The notes under the pieces: generated by a model
Databases searched by the model: none
Seen by the model: the letters and a program-made list of their open reading frames with translations, nothing else
Told to the model about the DNA's origin: nothing
Program-made: the position numbers and the translations under genes
Assembly (NCBI RefSeq): GCF_004210375.1
Contig: NC_134835.1
Location: 71,144,447 to 71,208,446, forward strand
Length of the DNA stretch: 64,000 nt
Direction of reading: 5' to 3'
Source: Tachypleus tridentatus
Lineage: Eukaryota; Arthropoda; Merostomata; Xiphosura; Limulidae
In this document: piece after piece, positions 1 through 12,243 of the stretch
How positions within the stretch are numbered: position 1 is the first letter of the stretch
Layout of the letters: the number at the start of each line of letters is the position of its first letter

Positions 1-47
1 AGATTATTTACCGGAGGTGCCTGTAACATAATGGTGATAAATGTAAA

Positions 48-425
48 CAAGAAATGTACAGCACACAATCCACTTGTTTTAAAATAATATATTAAAAAAC
101 AAGTCAAATATACGTATAAAAATTTGTTACATTAATTTTTATCACAGTAGAACTTAGAGTTTTGAATAATTCTCACTCTTTTGTCAAAGTTGACACAAAT
201 TAATTCAATTACTTTTGAAATTAATCGACAAGACGAATTATTTCTTCTCTCTACTCTGTTATAACAAAATAATAAATGATAAATTCACTTACGTTACGCC
301 GTGAATTACTACAATTGCATCCGTAGATTTAAATAACTCTCTGTTTTGTCAAACGTTCACACAGGCTGGTTCAATTGCTTTAGAACCCAATTGATTAAAC
401 AACTTATTTTTCTCTACCTCGCTGG
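48..425. repeat. Degenerate repeat block, left part
   Basis: The motif TTTTGTCAAA-GTT(C/G)ACACA followed by TTCAATT and an AACTTATT/GAATTATT end occurs at about 180-250 and again at 340-415. A third, more diverged copy (TTCGTTAAAATTCTCACA) lies at 783-850 beyond the SINE. The stretch at 58-200 also matches 55985-56165, sharing 'CAGCACACA(A/G)TCCACTTG'. I see no coding potential. The short open frames here are chance frames through repeat sequence. Confidence 0.5.
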
Positions 426-682
426 CATGGCCAGGTTGTTAGGGCACTCGACTCGCAATCTGATAGTCGCGAGCTCGAATCCCCATATCACTAACCATGC
501 TTGCCCTTTCAGAGTGGGGGCTTTATAATGTGATGATCAATCCCACTATTTACTGGTAAAACAGTAGCCCTTGATTTGGCGGTGGGTGGTGAGAACTATC
601 TGCCTTCCCTTTAGCTTTTCATTGCTAAATTAGAAAGGCTAGCGCAGATAGACCTGGTGTAGCTTTACGCGAAATTCAAACC
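421..682 (+). mobile_element. SINE-A copy, full length, diverged
   Basis: tRNA-like head (GGCATGGCCAGG, B-box-like GAGCTCGAATCCCC), then the family core with CAATCCCACTATT, GGCGGTGGGTGG and GGCTAGCGCAGATAG, ending CGCGAAATTCAAA. 'ACTTATT' on both sides could be a short target duplication. Confidence 0.85.
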
Positions 683-960
683 ACTTATTCTGTATCTGTG
701 TTGTTACAATACAAGTTGTAAAAGTCACTTAAAAATCAACACTGTAATTATTGGTTACCACAGTTTTAAATAATAGTCATCATTTCGTTAAAATTCTCAC
801 AAGTGGATTAACTTACTTTAGAACACCCTTGACAGGACACGTTAATCTCCTTTTTTCTGTGTTTACAATACACAAAGTTTACAAGTTTAACTCCAATTTT
901 CATTTCGCTCTCCGTATCTGTGTGCATTTATAAACTGCGACAGAATAATCTAGAAACATC
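683..960. repeat. Degenerate repeat block, right part
   Basis: Continues the repeat block on the other side of the SINE. It contains two similar sub-blocks, 'TCTGTATCTGTGTTGTTACAA' near 690 and 'TCCGTATCTGTGTG' near 910, around a copy of the TTCGTTAAAATTCTCACA motif. No gene seen. Confidence 0.35.
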
Positions 961-1159
961 TGGCCCTCTGACGGTATAATATATAACGAGAAAATCTTAG
1001 AAGCTTCGAGTAAGATGCCAACAATATTAGAAAATCCTAATAAACAACTAAACTACATACGCAACGTACGACTCCTACAGAATTACGTTACGAAACATAT
1101 CATATCTGTTAACACTCTTGTTATAAAAGCTAAATAATCATTAAATATTAAATTACTTA

Positions 1160-1410
1160 GGCTTGGCATAGCCTAGCGTGTTAAGGTGTGCGCTTCGTAA
1201 TCTGAGGGTCGCGGGTGCCAAACATGCCCGCCCTCCCAGCTGTGGGGGCATTATAATGTGATAGTCAATCCCACTATTCGTTGGTAAAAGAGTAGCCCAA
1301 GAGTTGGCGGTGGGTGGTGATGACTAACACACTGCTAAATTAGGGACGGCGACGGCTAGCACAGATAACCCTCGAGTAGCTTTGTGCGAAATTCCAAAAA
1401 AACAAAACAA
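1160..1410 (+). mobile_element. SINE-A copy with deletion in the B box
   Basis: Family core and CAAAA tail are intact, but the tRNA-like head has lost the bases between GGGTCGCGGGT and GCCAAACATG. The B box is therefore gone and the copy should be unable to recruit TFIIIC. Confidence 0.85.
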
Positions 1411-3407
1411 CGAAACTAAATCACTGAATAAAATCTCTTAAACTGAACATTCCGGTGTATCCGCCATCATAAAAATTGCAAGTTTTAAAGGTTTAAAAGA
1501 AGGACGTAGGTAACTATTCTCAAAAGCGTGTAATTAATTAGAAAACGTGGATATTTTTTCTACACCGGGCTCTGAGAACAGTAGTCTGACTGTTGGAACA
1601 GGAATCCTTATGCATCGGATAAAAGATTCGATCGAGAAGTCTGTGAGGTTCTACAGCTAGGCATTCTTTACTCTTCAAGTGTAACTTATCATATCGCAAG
1701 TCGTACGTAAACTCTCGCTGCTGGTGAAATACTGAGACAATCAGTTTCTTTCGTGGAATACTGTACAAAGCTCGTCCACTTTGCTGGTAATCACATGACT
1801 TTCTTATGAACACGAAACAATAAATTAACAAGTGGCAATAAAAAAAGATATAATTATTTTTGTTATATAGATGTTATAAGGACTGTTTTTATTAAACCCT
1901 GCTTGGCCTTTTGTTGTAATTATCTTCTGTTCATTCTTTATTTATTAAAACTAATGTTCACAAATGTAAAATATAATGATAATATGTTTCAAGATTAGTT
2001 AAAACTTTGTAATCAATAATATTAATGAAATTGACGAAATAAAAATGGAGTATGTCATTATTTATTTATCCTAAACTTGATTATAGATGATACGTAGAAT
2101 ATCCATTGCTTTAATCCAGTAATTAAACCATGTGTAATACTTGTTCGTTTTGTTCATTTATCTGTTTACATGAACGTCGTATGTTATTCAGAGTGAAGAA
2201 AAGAAATAAACTTAAATAAAAGCAACTGTTGTCTAGGAATAATTATTTTCTGTTTATTGTTTTTTTTTCACGTTCATGTGACTATTTTTAACAGCTTAAG
2301 TCGTAAGACACATGGAACTATAAACATACACTTCTTTTATTTATTTATTAAAAAAAAATGAGTTTTGATAATTGTGTCCCCAGAGGCGCAACGTCAGTTT
2401 CACGGATTATAAGTTGGTTGGTCACTTTATGATTCTGAAAATTTCGTATGCTGGTGTAGGTAAAGGGATTTTAAAAGTTTCTTATATTTAGTGTTAGTTC
2501 GTAATTTTACTTTCTGTTTCAATCGTTAGTTTTCAAAAATGTTTTTGTTTGCTATGTTACTTAATAGTTCCATTTGGTTAAAGAGAAAAGAACCAAAACC
2601 AACATTGTTATGTAATATAAAATTATTTATTTACTTGGGAATGATGGAAAATTTCTTTAAAGGAACATAACTGGCAAATTTTTTTATGGCGCATCATATT
2701 ATGTTTTCAAAATAATTAATGGCAACCAAACCAAACCTTTACCTTTACCTTTACCCGGTGAATTTGCCAACTCTTGACGTACGATAATATTAAAACACTC
2801 TACTTATATTTATTATGACTGTAAGCATACATTTCAACCATTAATAATATAAATAACGGTTTATTTGTGGTAGATCTATCAAAATAAATAAGTACTGATT
2901 ATTTTTATGTTAATATTTAAATATCACTTCAAATAACTGTCAACTCCGATTCAATTATATTTTACGGAGTAAGCTTAACTTAAATGGTGTGGTTATTTGG
3001 GCATGAAATTGTCATAAATTTATCAGTTGATGCTTTTAACATTTTAAACATCTTACTGCAGTGTAATTACTGTATCATTATAAAATCATTCATGTAGGTC
3101 GTGAATATTGATAGGCGCATAGCTAGTAGATCCCTATTTTCTTATTTTCTAACTTAGGTTTTACATTTATGATCAATTATTGGTTTACGTTACATTTAAA
3201 GATGTTTTTTTTATTATTTGTTCGCTCGTTAATGTTCGCTAAAAGTTACTCGTGTTCTATTTGCACTAACCGTCACTAATATGAAAGTAGTAGACTACAG
3301 AAGAGGTAGCTCATTAACAGCAAACAATACCAACTGTTTGGCTACTATTTACCAATGGAAAGTGAAATTGACTGGAACATTATAACGATCCCACAACTAA
3401 AATGGTG
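1411..3407. other. Intergenic, no gene seen
   Basis: AT-rich sequence with many stops in all frames. The only structure noted is a short CTTTACC triplet repeat near 2738-2755. The 97-codon minus frame at 1538-1831 has no recognisable motif and I treat it as chance. Confidence 0.4.
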
Positions 3408-3479
3408 AAACTTTTTGAACACGCGATTAGAACACGATACTCCCAGGTTACAAGTCGAGAAACGGCCTAACCACTAGAC
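3408..3479 (-). mobile_element. tRNA-like SINE fragment, target of the hAT insertion
   Basis: On the minus strand the flanks of the hAT element read GTCATGGTCTAGTGGTTAGG followed by a GTGTTCTAATC box. This resembles tRNA A and B boxes (the A box looks tRNA-Glu/Asp-like). Its first bases lie on the far side of the hAT element at 6529-6545, so the SINE was already present when the transposon landed. Confidence 0.5.
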
Positions 3480-3956
3480 CAGGGGTGTGCAACAGGCGGC
3501 CCGCGGGCCACAACCCGGCACGCCAAGCCATTTAGTGTGGCCCTAGTTGTTGTAATCTAACCATGTGGCCTGATCTGTAATCCAACGCAAATGGAATATT
3601 TTTAAAAGCATCGATCCTACGGGATTCCCAGGCTTCGACTCGACAAACTTCTAAAATTATCTTTGCTAGAGAGGAGCAGGCCGAATTCGATTGGTCGGCC
3701 TCCTTAGAGCATGAATAGGTGACGTGCACTAGCACTATTTTCTACGACTCAACGTCATGTCCTGAACCTCGCCTTCGCCCGCTGGCGACAATTTTCCCTA
3801 ACCTCTGCTGTCCGTCATTCATTATTGGAGAAAATTTTATTACCTTTTACAGTTACTACAAGAGATTGAAGGTAAATTGATTATTATTTAGCATATTGTT
3901 GTGACTTTACTGAATTTATTAAAATTTTTGCTTTCAGATGCATCTGATTCTATGTA

Positions 3957-4409
3957 CAGTGTGACCTCGTTATTTGCGGGGGTTACGTTCTTTACCCTCC
4001 CGCGAATAGCGAAAAACCGCGAATATTGGACGCAGTTTTAAAACGTATATGTATGCGATTATATACTATATGAAATGCTTCCCAAACACTAATGATACTT
4101 ATACTCATTGATGCAGTAATAATGTAGCAATATTGCATACTGTTGTGTATTTCACTAAATTGTACCGTGCGTTACCGGGCTGTGCTTTGCCGTTTGCGTT
4201 GTTGGGGAAGCTGAGGCAGTCAGCCAATAGCAGTCCAATCTTGTTTGGTGAAGACGACAATTGATAAAAACGGCTTGATTGAGTAAATACAACAGAAATC
4301 TCCTCGAAAAGCCCTTTCAGTCTCTGTGACCTACAAAACGCAGTTCGCGCATAACCCGCGAATATGCGGGGCCGCGAATGGCGAACCGCGAATAGGCGAG
4401 GTCACACTG
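3957..4409. mobile_element. Tigger/pogo-like MITE nested in the hAT element
   Basis: 453 bp bounded by inverted repeats beginning CAGTGTGACCTCG and ending CGAGGTCACACTG, and flanked by TA on both sides (3955-3956, 4410-4411). A TA target duplication and a CAGTNNNACC start are typical of Tc1/mariner-group elements of the pogo/Tigger branch. The subterminal parts are rich in CGCGAATA-like words in both orientations. No transposase is encoded. Confidence 0.85.
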
Positions 4410-4579
4410 TATTTTGCTATTCTCAATTAATTTAAGTACCGGAAGGCTATGATCGGGATGCCAATTTAGAAACATGTGTTTCTGTCCATAAGAGGTTCCA
4501 TGTGTAAATAAATTCTATGTTTTTTCTACTTTGCTATTTTCGTGAGAATAATTTTTGTTTTGATTTCAGGGCTAGTAAA

Positions 4580-6366
4580 ATGTCAGCAGTTAAGAAACGA
4601 AAATTGATGATGAGGGAAGGTTATTCAACAGTGAATGGTGCACAAAATATCTTGTTGTCCCACATAATCAAGGTGTTGTCTGCCTCGTCTGTCAAACTAC
4701 AATTGCAGTCATGAAAGAGTACAATATTAAGCGACATTACGCAACTAAGCACTCCTCCCAGTTTGATGAAATTGTTGGTCAGGCACGAAAGGACAAAATT
4801 GAACATTTAAAACATCCATTGAAAAGCAACAAGGTGTTTTACCACTTTCAAGAAAAATTCAGAACTGGTGACAAAACTGAGTTTTAAGCTTTGTGAATGT
4901 ATGGCAGAAAAGGGAAAGCCTTTCAGTGATGGAGAATTTATTAAAATTGTTTAACAATATTCACAGAATATGCATGTCCAGAGAAAAATATTTGGTGGAG
5001 CAAACTAGCCTTTCCCGCTTTACTGTCTCACGCAGGACAAAAGATCTTTCAGAGGACATCAAAGAAACTTTGAAAGAGAGATTGAATTCGTGTGAAGCTT
5101 TCAGTCTTGCTTTTGATGAAAGCACTGATATCAATGACACATCCCAACTTGTCATTTTCATCAGAGCTGTTACTGCAGGCTTTGATGTTTTCGAAGAGTT
5201 TTAGATATGGCAAGCCTTTCCTCCACAACCACAGGACAGGATATTTGTGAACAAGTGCTTAAGGTTGTAGAAAAGTTTGAACTGAATCCTTATAAATTAT
5301 GTGGTGTTACAACAGATGGTGCTCCTTCCATGACAGGTAGGACAAATGGATTCACCAAGAAATTTCTAACTGCAATTGGAGCACAAGACGTAGTTGTAAG
5401 CCATTGCATTATTCACCAAGAGAGCTTGTGCACCAAAGTTCTGGATTTTGCAGAAGTCATGAAAAATGTCGTCCAATGCGTAAATTATATTCGAACACGA
5501 GGATTAAATCATCGACAATTTAAAACTTTTTAGATGAGCTGGACAGTGAGTATTCAGATGTTTTGTACTTCTCTGCTGTACGTTGGCTTAGTAGAGCTGC
5601 TACTTTGAAGAGATTCTGGAATCTGCGAGAGGAGATTAAGTTCTTCATGGAGAGCAAACGTCAGAATGTGGACTTCTTGAGCAATGAGAACTGGCTGAAT
5701 GACTTAGCATTCCTCACAGACATTACACAGCATCTGTCTGATTTAAACTTAAAACTACAAGGGAAAAGTCAACTTGTGAATAAGTTGTTTGAGCATATTT
5801 GTGCTTTTGAGAAGAAATTGGAACTTTTCCAGGTTCAGTTGAGAAGAGCCATATTGACCCATTTTACATGTCTTGCAACCAGGAAACTGGAATTTCCTAA
5901 TCTGGATTGCACCAAATATGGAACCAGTGTACAAAAGCTGCGTGATGAGTTTGCAAACAGATTTCCAGATTTCAGACAAACTGAAATTAGATTGAAATTG
6001 TTCGCTCAACCTTTTGATTTGGCAGTGGAAGACAGTCCTGATGATTGCCAAATGGAACTCATTGAACTGCAGGCTGACATGGACACTAAAAGGAAATTCT
6101 CTGAAAACAGTTTGCTAGACTTTTACAAACTCTGTGTACGTGAAAAGTTTCCCAATTTGTCCCGTCATGCACAAAGAATTGCCTCCCTTTTTGGTAGCAC
6201 CTACTGCTGTGAGCAATTTTTCTCCAAAATGAAGCTCATCAAAACCAAATGTAGAAGTCATCTGACTGATGAACATTTGACCAGTCAGTTAAGAGTGGCA
6301 ACCACTTCTGTCAAAGCTGATATTGACAAGCTCTGCAAGGACTCTAAATTTCAAGTGTCGCACTGA
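4580..6366 (+). pseudogene. hAT transposase relic (GTF2IRD2/ZBED-like, Charlie-type)
   Basis: The enzyme would excise and insert the hAT element by binding its terminal repeats. The relic starts at MSAVKKRK (4580), just after an acceptor-like TTGATTTCAG. Next, in a shifted frame, comes a BED-type zinc finger with Cys-x2-Cys and HYATKH spacing (about 4675-4760). The catalytic RNase H-like region includes SLAFDESTDI (about 5100-5135) and TTDGAPSMTG (about 5310-5340), with VRWLSR at about 5578. The C-terminal hAT dimerisation region is at about 6180-6300, with LFGSTYCCEQFFSKMK. The frame is broken at about 4665, 4940, 4975, 5203 and 5531. The last two breaks each lack one T in a T-run before AGAT. 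From 5563 to the stop at 6364-6366 the frame is open for 267 codons. No complete transposase can be made as written. The family call rests on motif order and is firm; the subfamily name is less so. Confidence 0.88.
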
Positions 6367-7218
6367 AATGATCACTCATGCAAAAATATAAAATATTATT
6401 GCTTGCATTTTGAGAATTTTTTTAAATTTATTGTGCATGTACACGAATAAGCTTGTTTTTTAAGTGGCCCCGCTTGATTGATGAAGTTGGTTATATGGCC
6501 CACCGACGAAAAATGTTGCACACCCCTGCACTAGACCATGACAAGTCCTCCATTTCTTGAAGAATAGTGGATTATTACTTATTACCCGATGAACTTAAAA
6601 CTTAACGTTTATAAGATTTACAAGAAAAACGTAATAAATAAAAAGTCAAAGTTATTTGTACTTTTTATTTCCCTTCCCAAGCCATATTACAAAGTTAGCT
6701 GTCATCATCTGGTGTTCAATTTCCTGTAAGCCTTGTTGGTTATCAATACAGTCTGTTGCGGCGTACATACACTATCTTATAGGCTCTTTTATGAGTATGA
6801 GAAAAATAGTTTACGGCACTTACAAAAACGTGTTGAAAACAGATACGTTAAATGTTTCAACTTAGAAAAGTTTTAAAATCCGCAACAGCAATAAAAAAAC
6901 ACTTCGTTATAATAAACAGATGGCTAAGTTAACGTAAAATAAAATGTTTTACGTATTTTCATTAAGCATAGAGATTTATAACTACGGAAAATTTATCAGT
7001 TTTACCAGTAAAAGCAGTTATTTCATAACCAACTGTACCACTGACAGTAGATCATAAGTAAAGAGAAAATAAAATATCGTAAGATATGAAATACACATAA
7101 TGACTTCTATTAATTGAAATTTGTAGAAAAAGGATCACTAATAATAAATAAGTGTTATTTTAATACGTATGTAAAATATTTAGAACAAGAGAAAAAGGGT
7201 GATTACTAACATAAAAGA

Positions 7219-7265
7219 CACAGCAGATAGCCCGATGTGGCTTTGTTAAAAGAAAACACACACAT
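7219..7265 (+). mobile_element. SINE-C fragment (3' end only)
   Basis: CAGCAGATAGCCCGATGTGGCTTTG followed by a short A-rich tail and CACACACA matches the sense 3' end of the SINE-C copies at 12113 and 60866. The tRNA-like head is missing. Confidence 0.6.
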
Positions 7266-8394
7266 CTAAATAAAAACATAAAAATGTACCCGAATAACAT
7301 ACAAATATTCTATTATTGTCTGTATTTAGGTATTTAGTAGTATTTACAGACTAATGTGTATGAAAAAAAACTACAACTGACTTAAACTACTGAATTTACT
7401 GAGTTTCATCTTTGCATTTCTGCTGAGAACTTAATAGATAACCTTTCCGAAATTCCAAGAAAACGTTCCACTTTATACGCCTTGCTAAGAACTGCCTAGT
7501 AAAGATAATAACAATTCATTCATCATCGTTCAATATCACACAGATATAGGTGTCACTTGGTTTTCCAGATCGGTATAGTTTCAGTCGTGACAGGGTGTAT
7601 GCTTCATACGTTGTGCGCTCCAATAGTTGTTTAAGCATACAAGATATTTTCTCTTCCATGAAATCATAGTGACATTTACGCTTATGGAAGGCTCGATATC
7701 TTCAAGAGATCGGTAGTGTGGGTAGCTGGCCCAAACCAGAACAATTATATTAAGATGAACGTTCGCCATACACGATTCATCTGTATTTCATATATGCGCT
7801 GTCATCCTTTTGCAGATTTTGATTAAAAATAAAACGTTTCAAGTTCATAAGAAAACAGTAGATGGTATTCAACGGAAATTACATCACTTTATGTAATGCT
7901 ATAAAGTCATAATAATAAAAAAATGAGCTATTGTCATTGGAACACTTGTTCGAATGACAGATTAGCATGTTAAAAATGAACGTGAAAAATCTGTGTCTCC
8001 AAACTGTAGCATATTCCTATTGTCATTAGAACGTATTTGAAATAGCATGGACCTAATCTTCGGCCACAAGTCTAAAACAGTGCTATTAAGATATTCTTTA
8101 AATTTGATAGTGATTTAAATTGAATTTGATTTATTCTCTTAGACATTATTCTGAAATGAATAAACCATCTTGAAATGTCTATTTTTTTAACGCTGCCAAA
8201 AAATGTTCTTTTTTTCTTAAACGCTGACCTACAATAATTTCTGAGTTTGTCCTTTAGCTGAATTGTTTACGTATTCTTTCATAAGCTGTCTTCAACGATT
8301 TTTGTGCTTTTATACCATTACGAAATTAGTATCTGTCGTGACTTAGTCGACATGCATATATACTCCAGCCTACTTGTAGGATGATGTTAAGATT

Positions 8395-8507
8395 TAGTCT
8401 TTGAGAATAAAGTGATAATGGATTATCTGCTGTGTCCACCACAGGAAAACGAATTCCTGATTTTAGTGTTTTAAGTCCGTAGACGTATCGCTGTCCCCAA
8501 AAAAACA
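8395..8507 (-). mobile_element. SINE-C copy
   Basis: Read on the minus strand: tRNA-like head with AGCGATACGTCTACGG, family word CACTAAAATCAGGAATTCG and then CACAGCAGATAATCC. It matches the copies at 12113, 27572 and 60866. Confidence 0.6.
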
Positions 8508-9540
8508 AAACTTAGTGTTAGGTAAAATTATATAGATTTACATACCTGAATTTTTATCTATACTTATACAAATTAAAATATCAGAAGTTATTTAATTACT
8601 TTGTTAAATTAGTGAGTAATACGTAATATACACCTTATATTGAGAAATACCAATTGTCTTTGTCGAAATGAATTATAGAATTAACTTATATTAAAGTTTA
8701 CTTGTAAGGACATTTTCTTTATTTTGTAACTTAATTTAGTATTATATTGAAAGACTCTTATATAAATCAGCTCACTACCTTACAGTTTTCTGAGAGGTTG
8801 AGCACGTTTAACAAGAAGAACAAGACAATAAAATATCATACAGACTATAGTTCCTAAATGAGCGGCTAGAGGGCAGAGCTGTTGTTCTTTCAAAATTTTT
8901 ATTACATCATTACGAGTTTCTAGCAACAAAATTTTTAGAGACAAAAATTATTCCTAACCAAAGAAAAAATTCACTCTGCGAAGGTAGGTAGAATTTTGAG
9001 ATTTCAATAAAAAATCCTGATTGTAAACAATTGCTGAGACTAGAGTTGTGCAAATATGTCTTACGTAAATATTTCCAATAAGCAAAGGTGCCGTTTATGA
9101 TATAAGCTAATTGAGCAGGTAAACTATATTTCACTTTATCACCTTTACCTTTTCCAAGGAAGTTGTAAGTTGTTTATTTGTTTCTTGTTTTTTTAAACAG
9201 CTGTTAAGAGATTTGGTTTTAACAGGCATCAATGACACTTTACTAGTCAATATCATACAGTGAGAAGTTTTCTTTTCTTTCTATGGCGAGGTAAAAATTT
9301 CTTTTGACTCTGTAATCTCAAAGAAAGGAGTCTCTTTGTACAATGGCCACTGCGTAATGAGACGATACATTGTGGGTTGGTTTCAGGAGCTAGTATGTCA
9401 TTTCTCTGCAGAACTCACAAGTAATGGATTTGTGAAAAAGAACACTACCGTCCATGTTGGAATATGTTTCACTTCTTCACTTCAGGAATGAGGAAATTTG
9501 AAGAAAAAAGTCTTAATGCGAAATTGTATTACATCTTAAA

Positions 9541-10628
9541 TTGCATAGCCTATCGATATACTGCTGGGACATCCTTCCAGTTGGCTTTTGCCATATATTT
9601 GACAAATACAATCTCCAGATCTCAGCCCAACACTTTTTTGGCTATGTAACCACCTTAAAATATCGATTTACAATAATGCGCTTACTACTTTGACAGATCT
9701 GAAAGATTTCGTACGACACTTGGTGAAGTGTAACTATTGGAAATCGTTGTTCTCGAGATGAGTCTCGTGTTCTCTTCCAAATGTAAATATTAGTAGACAA
9801 AACTGGTGGACACACCAAACAATATTCTTTTGTTGGCAACGTGAATTTCACGATTAGCGCTGTATGTTAATAATTATTCTTCTAACTCTTTCATTAGTTC
9901 ATCTAGTAAACATTGTATTCCTTTGATAATAAGCATTCGAATTGTACGAACTTACTTTATAATACTAATAGATATATAAACAATAGTTCCTAAAAGAAAG
10001 ATTAGAAAGGACCGTCTACATTCCATAACTTGTAATTTAGTCCTTTCTCCATAATACATCCTTACTTTTGGCAAAACCGTTCAATTGCATAGCCTATCGA
10101 TATACTGCTGGGACATCCTTCCAGTTGGCTTTTGCCATATATTTGACAAATACAATCTCCAAATCTCAGCCCAACACTTTTTTGGCTATGTAACCACCTT
10201 AAATTATCGATTTACAATAATGCGCTTACTACTTTGACAGATCTGAAAGATTTCGTACGACACTTGGTGAAGTGTAACTATTGGAAATCGTTGTTCTCGA
10301 GATGAGTCTCGTGTTCTCTTCCAAATGTAAATATTAGTAGACAAAACTGGTGGACACACCAAACAATATTCTTTTGTTGGCAACGTGAATTTCACGATTA
10401 GCGCTGTATGTTAATAATTATTCTTCTAACTCTTTCATTAGTTCATCTAGTAAACATTGTATTCCTTTGATAATAAGCATTCGAATTGTACGAACTTACT
10501 TTATAATACTAATAGATATATAAACAATAGTTCCTAAAAGAAAGATTAGAAAGGACCGTCTACATTCCATAACTTGTAATTTAGTCCTTTCTCCATAATA
10601 CATCCTTACTTTTGGCAAAACCGTTCAA
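9541..10628. repeat. 544-bp direct tandem duplication, almost identical
   Basis: 9541-10084 is repeated at 10085-10628. By eye only two substitutions separate the copies (CCAGATC/CCAAATC and AAAATATCG/AAATTATCG). Each unit carries the same short minus-strand frame beginning MKFTLPTKEY, which I do not recognise. Either this is a very recent tandem duplication or two haplotypes were joined in the assembly. Confidence 0.95.
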
Positions 10629-11875
10629 TTTCAATTAGTATTCACGTGTGATCTTTGCATCTGAAACTGTACCTTCTAGTTTAATACCTTTACTTTGATT
10701 CTAGTTTCAAACAGTTACTCCTACAATGATGTTTCGTAAATTGTACCCTTGGGTTTGTCGCTTCCATTGTTGATGCCAATTTGAGTTTATCTGTCAGACT
10801 TTGGTAACTACGTAAGATATCCTTGTGGAGGTATTGAGGGACATACACATGAAGAAGGAAAACTTTTGCTCACTAAATCTGCCCGCATATGATTGGTCAG
10901 CTATCACTCCTAATGCTGCATTTTAGGTCACTTATCATTTTTTAATTAATTTCAAGTTTGCCTTAGAAGTTACCAGTCGAACTAAAAAGTAGCTTAGAAA
11001 TTTTCTCTGTATTTTGTTTAGAACAGGTTGATTTTTAAAGTTTGATCATATTTGTTTTCAATATCATTCCCTTATTTCAGAGTTTATTTCTCATTATCCC
11101 AAGGCTACGTGGGTCTATAACTAAATAAATATAATACAAGTACATTGTACACCCGTGTGCGTCTCTACTTTCAAAATTTCACACCATAAAGTCTACCAAT
11201 GAAATCATCAGCGCTTCTTGTTTTACGTAGATAAAAACACTTGCGTGTTAAATATCCTCTAATAAGAAATATTGTATTTCGTCTTCTCTTGTGTGCTAAA
11301 AATACAAACCGCGCTCATGTTTATATGATTGGTCTTGCATAAAAAATAATTGAAAATAATAAAAACCAGATAATTACTGTAGCATATGAAATTTTGAAAA
11401 TCGAATCTGTTCAAGTAAGAACAAGCATAAGAATATTAGCATTGTAATCAGACACTTTAGCATCAGGAAATAAATCAGAAAAAGGAATACATATTTCATA
11501 CTTCAACGTCAACCGTTCACCAAAAATTTACATACATACTGTAACATAAAGAAAAATTCCTAATTCATTCTACTATAGGACAGTAGTCGATATCTGCAAT
11601 ATATCCCAAACTGAAAAATGATGTTTGTCTTTATTGCGATTATGTTCATAAATATTTCCCCAAGTTTATTAAACTATTATCTTCAAAAGAATATTTACGA
11701 AAGTTTCAACTGATTAAAAGAAAAAAAGTTTCCAAGATAAGTACGGATACTTTTTTGTTAAGGTGAGTTTTACTTTTGTTACTAATACTTGAGAACTTAT
11801 TCAGTGTTAGGTTATTTCAGCTCATGGTTTAGTTTGTTTTGAGTAGAGAGAGATACACGAAGGCAAATGTCCCTC
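10629..11875. other. Intergenic, no gene seen
   Basis: AT-rich sequence with no open frame of note and no repeat that I recognise. Confidence 0.4.
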
Positions 11876-12050
11876 ATTTAACAGTAATAAAGAGAAGGCG
11901 ACTATCAACCACTCACCGACAACACGTGGACTATTCTTTTGTCAACGAATAGTGCAATGTACTGTCACTTTACAATGCTTCTTCGGCTGAAAGGGCGAGT
12001 ATGTGTAGCAATGGGGTTCGAGCCTCAGATTACGAATCAAGCGCTATAGT
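11876..12050 (-). mobile_element. SINE-A copy, 3'-truncated and diverged
   Basis: On the minus strand the head (GATTCGTAATCTGAGGCTCG), the GCCGAAGAAGC core and the CTATTCGTTGACAAAAGAATAG segment are recognisable. The last third and the tail are absent. Confidence 0.65.
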
Positions 12051-12112
12051 CATTTAAGTCATTTGTAGCTCATGAGAAAATAAATATTTTTTTTACAAAC
12101 TTTTTGCTAGTA

Positions 12113-12243
12113 GTGTGTGTATGTATGTGTTTGTATTTTCTTATAGCAAAGCCACACCGGGCTATCTGCTGAGTATACCGAGTGGAATTGAACCCTGATT
12201 TTAGCGTTGTAATTCCGTAGACTTACCGCTGCACCAGCGGGGA
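12113..12243 (-). mobile_element. SINE-C copy, full length
   Basis: Minus strand: CCGCTGGTGCAGCGGTAAGT (A-box-like), AAAATCAGGGTTCAATTCCA (B-box-like), then CAGCAGATAGCCCGGTGTGG and the GCTATAAGAAAAT tail ending in a CA/TA-rich run. It is the best-preserved SINE-C with the copy at 60866. Confidence 0.8.

Larger units (their letters stand above)
3480..6528 (+). mobile_element. Complete hAT DNA transposon (Charlie-type)
   Basis: Both ends carry the 15-bp terminal inverted repeat CAGGGGTGTGCAACA, and the element is flanked by a perfect 8-bp duplication, CACTAGAC (3472-3479 and 6529-6536), diagnostic of the hAT superfamily. It contains a transposase relic in the sense direction and a second, smaller transposon. 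The intact ends and perfect target duplication suggest a moderately young insertion, although the transposase is broken. Confidence 0.93.
6537..9540. other. Intergenic, no gene seen
   Basis: AT-rich, stops in every frame. Two SINE-C pieces lie inside (7219-7265 and 8395-8507). I see no conserved motif in the short open frames here. Confidence 0.4.

Noticed and set aside
2733-2756. CTTTACC repeats as a telomere-like or satellite array
   Set aside because: Only about three units, too short to call.
9642-10395. Two identical short minus-strand frames (MKFTLPTKEY...) as paralogous genes
   Set aside because: They are the same chance frame in the two copies of the 544-bp duplication; no recognisable motif.
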